From NCBI RefSeq assembly GCF_009826895.1, contig NZ_WUMV01000001.1, positions 496,001 through 560,000 of the forward strand: a stretch of DNA of 64,000 bases, in the 5' to 3' direction. The notes under the pieces are model-generated. The model had not been told where the DNA came from. It saw only the letters and a list, made by a program, of their open reading frames with translations, and did not search any database. The stretch comes from Stappia sediminis (lineage in GTDB: Bacteria; Pseudomonadota; Alphaproteobacteria; Rhizobiales; Stappiaceae). Positions within the stretch are counted from its first letter, which is position 1. Every line of letters begins with the position of its first letter. A program made the translations under genes and the position numbers. Of this stretch, positions 26,717 through 35,212 are shown piece after piece.

Positions 26717-29377
26717 ATGAGCGGTGTAAACGAAATCAGGTCGGCGTTTCTCGATTATTTCGCGAAGAACGGACACGAGGTCGTCTCGTCCGGTCCGCTT
26801 GTCCCGCGCAACGACCCGACGCTGATGTTCACCAATGCCGGCATGGTGCAGTTCAAGAATGTCTTCACGGGTCTTGAAAAGCGTGATTACAGCAGGGCGA
26901 CCACCTCGCAGAAGTGCGTGCGGGCTGGCGGCAAGCACAATGATCTCGACAACGTGGGCTACACGGCGCGACACCACACCTTCTTCGAGATGCTCGGCAA
27001 TTTCTCCTTCGGCGACTATTTCAAGGATCGAGCGATCGAGCTTGCCTGGAACCTGATCACCAGGGAATTCGGCTTGCCCGCGGACCGCCTCCTGGTAACC
27101 GTCTATGCCGAAGACGATCAGGCCTTCGATCTCTGGAAAAAGATTGCGGGACTGCCCGAGAGCAAGATCCTGCGTATTCCGACTTCGGACAATTTCTGGG
27201 CAATGGGCGATACGGGTCCCTGTGGTCCGTGCTCGGAAATATTCTACGACCATGGCGATCACATCTGGGGCGGGCCTCCGGGCTCGGCGGAAGAAGATGG
27301 CGACCGCTTCATCGAGGTGTGGAACCTCGTCTTCATGCAGTACGAGCAGCTCGCCAGCGAGCGTATCGACCTGCCTCGCCCGTCCATCGATACCGGAATG
27401 GGGCTCGAGCGTATCGCAGCCGTCCTGCAAGGCGTCCATGACAACTATGATATCGATCTTTTCCGGGCGTTGATCGCGGCTTCCGAAAATGCGACCGGCG
27501 TGGATGCGGAAGGTAAGGCAAGGGCGAGCCATCGTGTCATTGCCGACCACCTGCGCTCGACGAGCTTCCTGATTGCCGACGGCGTGCTGCCGTCGAATGA
27601 AGGGCGCGGCTACGTGTTGCGTCGGATCATGCGGCGCGCCATGCGCCATGCGCATCTTCTGGGTGCGACCGAGCCGCTGATGTGGAAGCTGGTGCCTGTG
27701 CTCGTGCGCGAGATGGGCCGGGCATTCCCCGAACTTGCGCGCGCCGAGGCGCTTATCACCGAGACGCTCAAGCTTGAAGAAACCCGTTTCCGCAAGACGC
27801 TGGAGCGTGGCCTGTCGCTGCTTGACGATGCGACCGGAGACATGCGCGAAGGTGCCGAGCTTGATGGCGAGACGGCATTCAAACTTTACGACACATATGG
27901 TTTCCCGCTCGATCTGACGCAGGATGCCCTCAGGGCACGGGGCATATCCGTCGACACGGGAGGCTTCAACACGGCTATGGAGCGGCAGAAGGCGGAAGCG
28001 CGTGCCGCCTGGGCCGGATCCGGCGAAGCAGCGACGGACACCGTGTGGTACGCCCTCAAGGAGCGCGTGGGCGCGACCGAGTTCCTCGGCTATGAGACGG
28101 AAGCGTCGGAGGGGATCGTGGCGGCGCTCGTCAAGGATGGCGAGGAAGTCCGCGAGCTCAAGGCGGGCGATACCGGCTTCGTCATCACCAACCAGACGCC
28201 ATTTTACGGTGAATCCGGCGGTCAGGTCGGCGACACCGGCATCATGAGCGCCGCTGGCTTGCGCATCCGCGTGACCGACACGCAAAAAAAGGCGGATGGA
28301 CTTTTCGTTCACAGCGTGACGATTGAAGAAGGCACGGTTGTACCCGAGCTCGCGGTTGAGATGGAGGTCGATCATCTTCGCCGTAGTTCCATCCGTGCAA
28401 ACCACTCGGCGACCCACCTGCTGCACGAAGCGCTTCGCGAGGTTTTGGGAACGCACGTCGCGCAGAAGGGCTCGCTCGTCCAGCCCGACCGGCTGAGATT
28501 CGACTTCTCTCATCCCAAGCCCATCGAGGCGGATGAGCTTCGCGAAGTCGAGGCAATCGCCAATGAAGTCGTTCTCCAGAATGCACCCGTCGAAACGCAT
28601 CTCATGGAGGTCGACGAGGCGATCGAGCAGGGCGCCATGGCGCTCTTCGGGGAAAAATACGGTGACGAAGTGCGTGTCGTCTCCATGGGTACTGCCACCC
28701 ATGGTGAGAAGGCGGGCGAGACCTATTCTCTGGAGCTTTGCGGGGGCACGCATGTGCGCCGTACCGGGGACATCGGCCTTGTCACGGTGGTTCAGGAGGG
28801 TGCGGTTGCCGCAGGCGTCCGCCGTATCGAGGCGCTGACGGGCGAGGCGGCGCGCGACTATCTGGAAGCGCAGGACAAAAGGCTGCGCGAGGTTGCCGGG
28901 CTGCTGAAAGTAGCGCCGGGCGACGTTGCAACGCGCGTTGCGGCTCTCATCGAAGAGCGCCGCAAGCTTGAACGCGAACTGGCGGATGCCAGGAAGAGGC
29001 TTGCCATGGGGGGCGGCGGTGCCGGTGGTGACGCTCAGGCGGTGCGCGAAGTCGGCGGCGTGAAGTTCATGGCGCGCGTTGTGGAAGGCATCAACCCCAA
29101 GGACCTGAAAGGCCTCGCCGATGAAGGCAAGGCGAGCCTCGGCTCCGGCGTTGTTGTGCTGATCAGCAAGGGCGAGGAAAACAAGGCTTCGATCGTCGTC
29201 GGCGTCTCGAAGGATCTTACGGACCGCATCAGCGCGGTCGATCTGGTGAAAATAGGGTCCGAGGCGCTGGGCGGGCGCGGCGGCGGAGGGCGGCCCGATA
29301 TGGCGCAGGCCGGTGGCAGCGACGCCGGCCAGGCGGAAGCGGCGGTTGAAGCGATCGCCTCAGCGCTTGCATCCTGA
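26717..29377 (+). CDS. alaS: Alanine-tRNA ligase
   Basis: AlaRS charges tRNA-Ala and edits mischarged Ser and Gly. The 886-aa protein starts [15 protein letters not shown] at the ATG at 26717; the open frame continues upstream without a better start. Motifs in order: class II core ([25 protein letters not shown]), editing-site [11 protein letters not shown] near residue 563, the zinc/editing motif CGGTHV near 675, and a C-terminal glycine-rich C-Ala domain ([16 protein letters not shown]). It follows recA as in many Hyphomicrobiales. Confidence 0.99.
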   Translation: MSGVNEIRSAFLDYFAKNGHEVVSSGPLVPRNDPTLMFTNAGMVQFKNVFTGLEKRDYSRATTSQKCVRAGGKHNDLDNVGYTARHHTFFEMLGNFSFGDYFKDRAIELAWNLITREFGLPADRLLVTVYAEDDQAFDLWKKIAGLPESKILRIPTSDNFWAMGDTGPCGPCSEIFYDHGDHIWGGPPGSAEEDGDRFIEVWNLVFMQYEQLASERIDLPRPSIDTGMGLERIAAVLQGVHDNYDIDLFRALIAASENATGVDAEGKARASHRVIADHLRSTSFLIADGVLPSNEGRGYVLRRIMRRAMRHAHLLGATEPLMWKLVPVLVREMGRAFPELARAEALITETLKLEETRFRKTLERGLSLLDDATGDMREGAELDGETAFKLYDTYGFPLDLTQDALRARGISVDTGGFNTAMERQKAEARAAWAGSGEAATDTVWYALKERVGATEFLGYETEASEGIVAALVKDGEEVRELKAGDTGFVITNQTPFYGESGGQVGDTGIMSAAGLRIRVTDTQKKADGLFVHSVTIEEGTVVPELAVEMEVDHLRRSSIRANHSATHLLHEALREVLGTHVAQKGSLVQPDRLRFDFSHPKPIEADELREVEAIANEVVLQNAPVETHLMEVDEAIEQGAMALFGEKYGDEVRVVSMGTATHGEKAGETYSLELCGGTHVRRTGDIGLVTVVQEGAVAAGVRRIEALTGEAARDYLEAQDKRLREVAGLLKVAPGDVATRVAALIEERRKLERELADARKRLAMGGGGAGGDAQAVREVGGVKFMARVVEGINPKDLKGLADEGKASLGSGVVVLISKGEENKASIVVGVSKDLTDRISAVDLVKIGSEALGGRGGGGRPDMAQAGGSDAGQAEAAVEAIASALAS

Positions 29378-29413
29378 CGGGAAAATGCCGTATTCCGGCG
29401 AGCGAGAAGAAAT

Positions 29414-29439
29414 GGCGGGCCAATCGAGCCCGCCTTTTT
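29414..29439 (+). terminator. Intrinsic terminator after alaS
   Basis: A perfect 7-bp stem GGCGGGC / GCCCGCC with a 7-base loop is followed by TTTTT, 37 bases after the alaS stop. Typical rho-independent terminator. Confidence 0.9.
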
Positions 29440-29451
29440 CGTTTCGCGGGA

Positions 29452-29580
29452 TCAGACGACAGCCGCCACAAACCCGAGCGACGCCACCGCAAGGGTAAGC
29501 GAAATGATGAGGATCTTCGTCATCGTATGATTGGGGGTGGTGGAACCGCCTCTGACCTTGTCCGTTTCGATAACCGTCAT
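29452..29580 (-). CDS. 42-aa single-pass membrane peptide
   Basis: A short leftward frame from ATG 29578-29580 to TGA 29452-29454 encodes 42 aa. About 22 polar N-terminal residues (MTVIETDKVRGGSTT ...) are followed by one hydrophobic helix (ILIISLTLAVASLGFVAAVV) that reaches the C-terminus. This tail-anchored layout is common in small bacterial membrane proteins. The upstream ribosome site is weak (CTGGAAAAACTATC). It lies in the gap between alaS and the K+ channel gene, opposite in strand to both. Function unknown; coding status is judged only from composition and layout. Confidence 0.5.
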   Translation of the reverse strand: MTVIETDKVRGGSTTPNHTMTKILIISLTLAVASLGFVAAVV

Positions 29581-29876
29581 GATAGTTTTTCCAGTTCGTC
29601 AGGTTGTCCGCAGGCCAGCTGCACAAAGCTGCGGCCCGCCTGACTCATTAGGTGTGGCGGAATGTCGCACTTGCCACTCACGAGATGCGCGCGGGCGGTC
29701 ACGAATGCATGAGGCGTTTCGGGTGCGATGCTTGAAGGGAGGAAAGTTTCGCAGCGACTTCAAAGTTCAGGCTTAAGTGCCGATACTGACTTGCGGTTTT
29801 ATCTCGGTGGCTCGACGATGTGCATGACGTTGCGTTGGTATGCTGAAACGAGGCATGAGAGCGGTTGGGCGGAGGA

Positions 29877-31181
29877 ATGACGGAAGGCTTCAAGACGACG
29901 GCATACAGGCTTCTTGAAAAGGGCGTGACCGGAGATCCGCTCGGGCGGCGCGTCAATCGGGTGCTCGTCTTGTTCATTCTTGCGACTGTCGTAGTGGCGT
30001 TGCTGGAAACGGTGCCTGAAGTGTCGGCCAGATATTCCCGGTTGTTCGCACTCGCCGAACTGGCCACCGGCCTCGTCTTCCTTACTGAGTATCTGGCAAG
30101 GCTGTGGGTTGCGGACCTGCATCCTCCGCTACGCCGGTTCGGGCCCATCGGCGCGCGATTTCGCTATGCGCTACAGCCCGAGGCGATCATCGACTTTCTG
30201 GCCGTCTTGCCTTTTGTCGTCGGCCTGTTTGTCTCGGACGCAGCCTTCAAGGCCTTCGTTATCGTCCGGCTTGTGCGTTTCCTGAAGCTTGCCCGCTATT
30301 CGCCGGCGCTGCGTTCGCTGATCAACGCGGTCGCGCAGGAGCGTCATGCGTTGATCGCCAGTTTCGTCATCATCTTCGGTGCCGTACTGGTCGCGGCGAC
30401 CGGCATGTATCTGGTTGAGCGGCATGTTCAGCCCGAGAAGTTCGGGTCCATACCCGCGGCCATGTGGTGGGCGCTGGCCACACTGACAACGGTCGGCTAT
30501 GGCGATGTCGTGCCCGTGACGGCAACCGGCAAGGTGCTTGGCGGTCTCGTCATGATGATGGGCTACGGTCTGTTCGCCTTGCCGATCGGCATCGTGGCAA
30601 CGGCATTCGCGCGTGAAATCCATTCGCGCGAGTTCGTCGTGACATGGGCGATGGTCGCGCGCGTGCCGCTGTTTGAGGACCTCAGGGCAACGGAAATCGC
30701 GGACATTGCCAAACTCTTGCGCGCGGTAACGATAGGCGCGGGCGAGATCGTCACCGAAAAGGGCGAGGATGCCGACTGCATGTATTTCATCGCGAACGGA
30801 GCGGTGGAGGCGGATTTCGGCCATTCGCGCCTGCAGCTTGGGGAAGGGGCCTTTTTCGGTGAGATGGCGATGGTCGGCCCGCGCAAACGCGCCGCGACCG
30901 TTACCGCGCTCGAGCGCACGGACCTCATGGCGTTGAGTGCGAGCGACCTTGGCGTCCTCATGCAGCGCCGGCCGGTACTTGCCGAACGTATTCTCAAGGA
31001 AGCCGAGGAACGCGCCGCGACGACCTTCTATCCCGACATCGATATCGCCGAGGAGGAACTGGAGCAGGAAGAGGCGGCCTTGTCCGAGACCGTCGCCGAC
31101 AGCGGCGAGGGTAGCGAAGAAGAACCGGAGCTTTTCACTGAAGCCGCATCCGACACGGAAGGATCGTCGGAGCGAAGCTGA
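29877..31181 (+). CDS. Voltage-gated-type K+ channel with cyclic-nucleotide-binding domain
   Basis: This 434-aa protein has a six-helix channel core and the K+ selectivity filter TTVGYGD at residues 204-210. The S4 region is moderately basic (IVRLVRFLKLARYSPALRSL). A C-terminal cyclic-nucleotide-binding domain spans about residues 260-380 (GEGAFFGEMAMVGPRKRAAT), so it resembles MloK1-type prokaryotic CNG channels. A ~60-residue acidic tail (EEELEQEEAALSE ...) follows. The ATG at 29877 sits next to GGCGGAGGA. It probably conducts K+ across the inner membrane, gated by cAMP or a related ligand. Confidence 0.9.
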   Translation: MTEGFKTTAYRLLEKGVTGDPLGRRVNRVLVLFILATVVVALLETVPEVSARYSRLFALAELATGLVFLTEYLARLWVADLHPPLRRFGPIGARFRYALQPEAIIDFLAVLPFVVGLFVSDAAFKAFVIVRLVRFLKLARYSPALRSLINAVAQERHALIASFVIIFGAVLVAATGMYLVERHVQPEKFGSIPAAMWWALATLTTVGYGDVVPVTATGKVLGGLVMMMGYGLFALPIGIVATAFAREIHSREFVVTWAMVARVPLFEDLRATEIADIAKLLRAVTIGAGEIVTEKGEDADCMYFIANGAVEADFGHSRLQLGEGAFFGEMAMVGPRKRAATVTALERTDLMALSASDLGVLMQRRPVLAERILKEAEERAATTFYPDIDIAEEELEQEEAALSETVADSGEGSEEEPELFTEAASDTEGSSERS

Positions 31182-31224
31182 CCGGCGCGCATGGATCGCG
31201 CGGTGAAATTCAGATCCCGAAACG

Positions 31225-31245
31225 AAAAGGACGCCCGTGCGGGCG
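31225..31245 (-). terminator. Terminator after icd
   Basis: Read leftward, a CGCCC-loop-GGGCG stem is followed by TCC and TTTT (the AAAA at 31225-31228 on the plus strand). It lies 28 bases past the icd stop and may also slow transcription from the converging channel gene. Confidence 0.6.
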
Positions 31246-31273
31246 CCCGATCCGTTCGTATATGCAATGAGCT

Positions 31274-32485
31274 TCAGGCCATGGCCTTCTGCAGGTTCTC
31301 GTCGATCTTGTCGAGGAAGCCGTTGGTGGTGAGCCACTTCTGGTCCGGGCCGACGAGAAGGGCCAGATCCTTCGTCATGTGGCCGGATTCCACCGTATCG
31401 ATGCAGACCTTTTCCAGCGTCGCTGCGAATTTCGCAAGCTCGTCGTTGCCGTCCAGCTTGGCGCGATGGGCAAGGCCGCGCGTCCAGGCGAAGATCGAGG
31501 CGATCGGGTTGGTCGAGGTTTCCTCGCCCTTCTGGTGCATGCGGTAGTGGCGCGTCACGGTTCCGTGGGCGGCTTCCGCTTCCACCGTCTTTCCGTCCGG
31601 CGACATCAGAACGGAGGTCATGAGGCCGAGCGAGCCGAACCCTTGCGCGACGGTGTCGGACTGAACGTCGCCGTCGTAGTTCTTGCAGGCCCAGACATAG
31701 CCGCCGGACCACTTCAGGGCCGCCGCCACCATGTCGTCGATCAGCCGGTGCTCGTACCAGATCTTCTCCGCCTCGAACTTGTCCTTGAACTCGGCCTCGT
31801 AGATTTCCTGGAAGAGATCTTTGAAGCGCCCGTCATAGGCCTTGAGGATCGTGTTCTTCGTGGAAAGGTAGCAGGGCACCTTGCGGTTGAGCGCATAGTT
31901 CATCGAGGCGCGGGCAAAATCGCGGATCGAATCGTCGAGGTTGTACATCGCCATGGCAACGCCCGAGCCCGGTGCCTGGAACACCTCATGCTCGATCTCC
32001 TGGCCGTCGTCGCCGACGAACTTGATCGTCAGCTTGCCGGCCCCGGGGAAGCGGAAGTCGGTCGCGCGGTACTGGTCGCCGAAGGCGTGACGGCCGACGA
32101 TGATCGGCTGCGTCCAGCCCGGCACGAGACGGGGCACGTTCTTCATGATGATCGGCTCGCGGAAGATCACGCCGCCCAGGATGTTTCGGATCGTGCCGTT
32201 CGGCGAGCGGTACATGCGCTTCAGGCCGAATTCCTCGACGCGGGCCTCGTCGGGCGTGATCGTGGCGCATTTCACGCCGACACCGTATTCCTTGATCGCA
32301 TTGGCCGCATCGACGGTGATCTGGTCGTCCGTCTCGTCGCGCTTTTCGATGCCAAGGTCGTAGTACTTCAGGTCGATGTCGAGGTAGGGGTGGATCAGCT
32401 TGTCCTTGATGAACTGCCAGATGATCCGCGTCATCTCGTCGCCGTCGAGTTCGACGACCGGATTTGCGACCTTGATCTTAGCCAT
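31274..32485 (-). CDS. icd: NADP-dependent isocitrate dehydrogenase
   Basis: ICD oxidises isocitrate to 2-oxoglutarate in the TCA cycle. The 403-aa protein belongs to the eukaryote-like homodimeric subfamily (about 400-410 aa) usual in Hyphomicrobiales. Motifs include [19 protein letters not shown] at the N-terminus, the substrate segment [19 protein letters not shown] and the metal-binding [20 protein letters not shown]. It is a single gene, convergent with the K+ channel gene, with its own downstream hairpin. Confidence 0.98.
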   Translation of the reverse strand: MAKIKVANPVVELDGDEMTRIIWQFIKDKLIHPYLDIDLKYYDLGIEKRDETDDQITVDAANAIKEYGVGVKCATITPDEARVEEFGLKRMYRSPNGTIRNILGGVIFREPIIMKNVPRLVPGWTQPIIVGRHAFGDQYRATDFRFPGAGKLTIKFVGDDGQEIEHEVFQAPGSGVAMAMYNLDDSIRDFARASMNYALNRKVPCYLSTKNTILKAYDGRFKDLFQEIYEAEFKDKFEAEKIWYEHRLIDDMVAAALKWSGGYVWACKNYDGDVQSDTVAQGFGSLGLMTSVLMSPDGKTVEAEAAHGTVTRHYRMHQKGEETSTNPIASIFAWTRGLAHRAKLDGNDELAKFAATLEKVCIDTVESGHMTKDLALLVGPDQKWLTTNGFLDKIDENLQKAMA

Positions 32486-32701
32486 GATGCTGTTGACCTC
32501 TCGTTTCGATTGGGACCGGCGCCCATGGCGCAGGAGAATTCGATTCGCTGCCGCTTGCGCCTGGAGATTCCGGCATCAGGCAGCCCTTGCGCGGCCCCTA
32601 TAGCAAAGGGCGGCGCAAAGGCAAAGCTAGCTCCTTGTCAACAATTCGACGGACGGTTGAAAATCCTCGATATTTCCGCTCTTGGAGTAGCGGAAAAATT
32701 T

Positions 32702-33283
32702 TCAGCCCTTCGCCATCCTCTTGCCGGCAAGCGCGATGGCGATATAGCTCCACCCGTTGAAGGCGATGGAAAAGCCGGCAAGGATGCCGAGTGCCCAGGT
32801 GCCGGAAAACGGGAATTCAGCCCAGATCATGATACCGGCAAGCAGCGATATTGCGCCGGCGGCGACGATCCAGCCCCAGCCGTCATGCGGCTTCAGGCGA
32901 AAACCGAGGATGAGCTGGGTTATGCCTTGCGCGACGAAGACGGCGGCGACGACAAGTGTCAGCGCGAACGCGCCGAACACCGGATTGGCATAGATCAGGA
33001 TGCCGCCGACGATCGCGACGACGCCTGTGATGAGTTGCCACAGGAATCCGCCCCAACCTTGAACCGAGAATGACTGCCACACTTGCACCGCGCCGCCGAT
33101 CAGGAGCACGGCGGCGATCACCAGCGCGACGGCGATCGACGTGGCAAACGGAAGGGCGATGGCCAGAAACCCGCAGATCACGAGCACGATGCCGAGCACA
33201 AGGAACCAACCCCATTTCTCGCGCACGGTCTGCGTCACCTGCGCCACTTGCGCTTGCATGTTTGCATCTGCCTGATTGGTCAT
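32702..33283 (-). CDS. HdeD-family membrane protein
   Basis: This 193-aa protein has six hydrophobic segments and HdeD features (WFLVLGIVLVICGFLAIALP, GGILIYANPVFGAFALTLVV). HdeD is linked to acid resistance in Escherichia coli, and its molecular role is unknown. The ATG at 33281-33283 (MTNQADANMQAQVAQ) follows GGGGTGGTGGAA; a GTG 9 bases upstream is an alternative start. It is 216 bases upstream of icd on the same strand but probably separate. The 33284-33551 gap to its right shows no gene. Confidence 0.85.
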   Translation of the reverse strand: MTNQADANMQAQVAQVTQTVREKWGWFLVLGIVLVICGFLAIALPFATSIAVALVIAAVLLIGGAVQVWQSFSVQGWGGFLWQLITGVVAIVGGILIYANPVFGAFALTLVVAAVFVAQGITQLILGFRLKPHDGWGWIVAAGAISLLAGIMIWAEFPFSGTWALGILAGFSIAFNGWSYIAIALAGKRMAKG

Positions 33284-33551
33284 TTCCACCACCCCTTCGG
33301 TTTCCGCATCTCTCCCGGCAGGGCGTGCATGGTATTTCCCAACACATGGAAACGCTTGCCGGGCATCAATGAACTATCGCAGCGTAAAGTAGCGAGAATG
33401 ACAAGGGAAATCTGGTGATATTTCGTCGTTGCGGCATTCGAAGCGTTCGCGCACTGAGAATGTATTTTCGTAAAACCAATCCCCGGCTCTTTGGCCTCAT
33501 CCATAATACCCCCCATCGCCCGGCTGCTTGTGGGACCGTGACGGTGCCGGC

Positions 33552-33932
33552 TTAGGTGATGGACCCAAAAATAAGGCTGGAATGGCGCTTAAAACGGCAA
33601 AGAGATGCTAGGAGAAGCGCGCGGAGCGGGTCTGCCACCCGGTCAAGCGCTTCGACGTGGCAGGTCGAAGCCATTTTCGCGTCCTTTCAGGATATGGCGG
33701 ATTTGCCCGGCAACGTCGTTGCAAGCCTTTGAAAACCGGACGGTATCCTGCAGGCTTGCGCAGAGCATATTCCGCCAAAACGGACAGCGTTTTGGCGACA
33801 AGAATATGCTCCAATTTTGGACTGGAGCGAATTCTTGACACGAAAGCGATTTCGCTTTCGTGGAAAGCGCTCCGGTATCCGAACAAAATCCGCGCATACC
33901 ATTTCAACCTTATTTGTGGGTCCATCACCTAA
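33552..33932. mobile_element. 381-bp TIR element (MITE-like), copy 1, with nested insertion
   Basis: The ends are inverted repeats of about 34 bp with 31 matches, both starting TTAGGTGATGGACCCA. Internally it is homologous, in inverse orientation, to the 269-bp element at 44704-44972: shared blocks include GCGCGGAGCGGGTC, CACCCGGTCAAGC and GGATATGGC-like segments. The extra ~112 bases correspond to a double-hairpin repeat inserted at 33763-33872. Both elements begin and end with TA, as expected for Tc1/IS630-type non-autonomous elements; that family link is inferred. No transposase is encoded. Confidence 0.7.
33763..33872 (+). repeat. Double-hairpin palindromic repeat, copy 1
   Basis: Hairpin A (33763-33811) is closed by GAGCATATTC / GAATATGCTC with an inner CGCCAAAAC / GTTTTGGCG stem. 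Hairpin B (33825-33872) has arms GAGCGAATTCTTGAC and GGAAAGCGCTC around a 10-bp perfect stem, ACGAAAGCGA-TT-TCGCTTTCGT. The sequence is absent at the matching point of the related TIR element at 44704-44972, so it was inserted as a unit. Confidence 0.8.
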
Positions 33933-33942
33933 AGGGCTTAAC

Positions 33943-34020
33943 GGACCTGATTAGGCTGGCGTGCTCCCCTCGGTGGGTGGCCGCTGTAGTGCGGGTGGCC
34001 AGTCGCTAGTCCGAAGGTCC
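33943..34020 (+). ncRNA. Possible structured RNA (unidentified)
   Basis: A long-range stem can form in three blocks: GGACC (33943) with GGTCC (34016), GATTAG (33949) with CTAGTC (34006), and GCTGGC (33955) with GCCAGT (33998). About 37 bases between hold a further CCGC/GCGG hairpin. No protein-like frame is convincing here. I could not match it to a known RNA family, and chance pairing in GC-rich DNA is possible. Confidence 0.25.
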
Positions 34021-34134
34021 GGGTGTGACGGCAAGGCTCCCTCGGGAGTATTTGCCCGATGTCCGGGGAAAAGCTTTCGGCTACGGCGCCGGTCGCGGAT
34101 GCGAGTGTGGCCGCGGGAGACAACGTCATGGGGC

Positions 34135-34238
34135 GAGCGCTTTCCGTTCAGATGCTTGCATCTGAACGTCAAGAATTCGCTCTACTAATAAGTGCGCATC
34201 GTCTTGTCGGCGAAATGGTCAATTTCGCCGGACGATGC
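34135..34238 (-). repeat. Double-hairpin palindromic repeat, copy 2 (inverted)
   Basis: This has the same layout as the copy at 33763-33872 but in opposite orientation. Hairpin B (34135-34182) has identical 11- and 15-base arms but a different 22-base core: GTTCAGATGC-TT-GCATCTGAAC, again a perfect 10-bp stem with a 2-base loop. Hairpin A (34196-34238) is closed by GCATCGTC / GACGATGC, where the first copy has GCATATTC / GAATATGC. Confidence 0.8.
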
Positions 34239-34267
34239 TTGCGCGGCGGAACCGCGACCCTCATTAC

Positions 34268-34299
34268 AAAAAAGCAAAGAGGCGGCGATGCCGCGCCTC
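34268..34299 (-). terminator. Orphan intrinsic terminator on the minus strand
   Basis: Read leftward, a GAGGCG/CGCCTC stem with an inner GGC/GCC is followed by TTTG and a run of six T (plus-strand AAAAAA at 34268-34273). No leftward coding gene lies upstream, because trmJ starts at 34400 on the other strand. It may end a small antisense or intergenic RNA. Confidence 0.5.
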
Positions 34300-34399
34300 A
34301 CCGTTCCCAGTCTTTAAGCTCCGGCGCGAAAGCGTGCGGAGGTATCGGCACATGTTCTCCCTCTAGCCTTATTCCCTGTCTTAAGCTAAATCCCGCGCC

Positions 34400-35212
34400 A
34401 TGACGCGAAATGCCCGTATCGACCCTGAAACCGTGACTGTCGACGTTCTGCCGCCGGCGGTGATCCTTTGTGAGCCGCAGCTGGGCGAGAATATCGGCAC
34501 AGCTGCCCGCGCGATGGCGAATTTCGGCCTTGTGGACCTGCGCATCATCAACCCGCGTGACGGCTGGCCGAGCGAGAAGGCGCGTGCCGCTGCAAGCCGG
34601 GCGGATCACGTGATCGACAATGTCCAGGTGTTCGACAGCGTCGAGGCGGCGATTGCCGATCTCAGGTTCGTCTACGCGACAACGGCGCGGTCGCGGGAAA
34701 TTTCCAAGCCGGTGCGGGGGCCGGACGAGGCGGCGCAAACCGTCTGTGGTCATGGCCGTGAAGGGCACAAGACCGGATATTTGTTCGGGCGGGAGCGCTG
34801 GGGCCTCAACAACGAGGAAGTGGCGCTTGCCGATGAGATCGTGACGCTTCCCGTCGACCCGAATTTCGCCTCGCTTAACATCGCGCAGGCTGTGCTCGTC
34901 TGCGCTTATGAGTGGCGCATGAAGGCGACCAGGGGCGCGCTTCCCTTCCGCGTTGACGAGGAAACGCATCCGCCTGCGGAAAAAGAGGACGTCGTGCGCC
35001 TGTTCGAGCATCTGGAATCGGCGCTCGACAACGTGAATTTCTTCCGCCCGCCCGAAAAACGCCCGTCGATGGTGCTCAATCTTCGCAATATCCTGCAAAA
35101 GGCGAACCTCACCCGTCAGGAAGTGAAATCGCTCAGGGGCGTGATCGCGGCGCTTGAACGCCGCCCGACGCGCCCACGCAGGGAAGAGCCTGAAGGGCGG
35201 GACGACGAATGA
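34400..35212 (+). CDS. trmJ: tRNA (cytidine/uridine-2'-O-)-methyltransferase TrmJ family
   Basis: This SPOUT-superfamily RNA methyltransferase, 270 aa, is of the TrmH group 1 / TrmJ type, which methylates ribose 2'-O at tRNA position 32. Visible motifs are the N-terminal PQLGENIGTAARAMANFG, the knot segment TGYLFGRERWGLNNEE and the LNIAQAVLVCAYEW helix. A C-terminal helical region follows. Its stop overlaps the murI start by ATGA, so the two are translationally coupled. Exact target position is inferred from family. Confidence 0.9.
   Translation: MTRNARIDPETVTVDVLPPAVILCEPQLGENIGTAARAMANFGLVDLRIINPRDGWPSEKARAAASRADHVIDNVQVFDSVEAAIADLRFVYATTARSREISKPVRGPDEAAQTVCGHGREGHKTGYLFGRERWGLNNEEVALADEIVTLPVDPNFASLNIAQAVLVCAYEWRMKATRGALPFRVDEETHPPAEKEDVVRLFEHLESALDNVNFFRPPEKRPSMVLNLRNILQKANLTRQEVKSLRGVIAALERRPTRPRREEPEGRDDE

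Noticed and set aside
26714-28753. Long open leftward frame (about 679 codons) opposite alaS
   Set aside because: It is antisense to a clear alaS, has no ribosome site or domain, and arises from high third-position GC.
33605-33932. Several short frames within the 33.6-33.9 kb element
   Set aside because: They overlap each other in many frames inside a non-coding TIR element and the nested hairpins; none has a ribosome site.
33552-34245. CRISPR array
   Set aside because: Palindromic repeats are present, but only two units of ~105 bp in opposite orientation; there are no regular spacers and no cas genes.
34059-34403. Rightward frame of 114 codons before trmJ
   Set aside because: It passes through the inverted double-hairpin repeat and the orphan terminator, with no motif or ribosome site.
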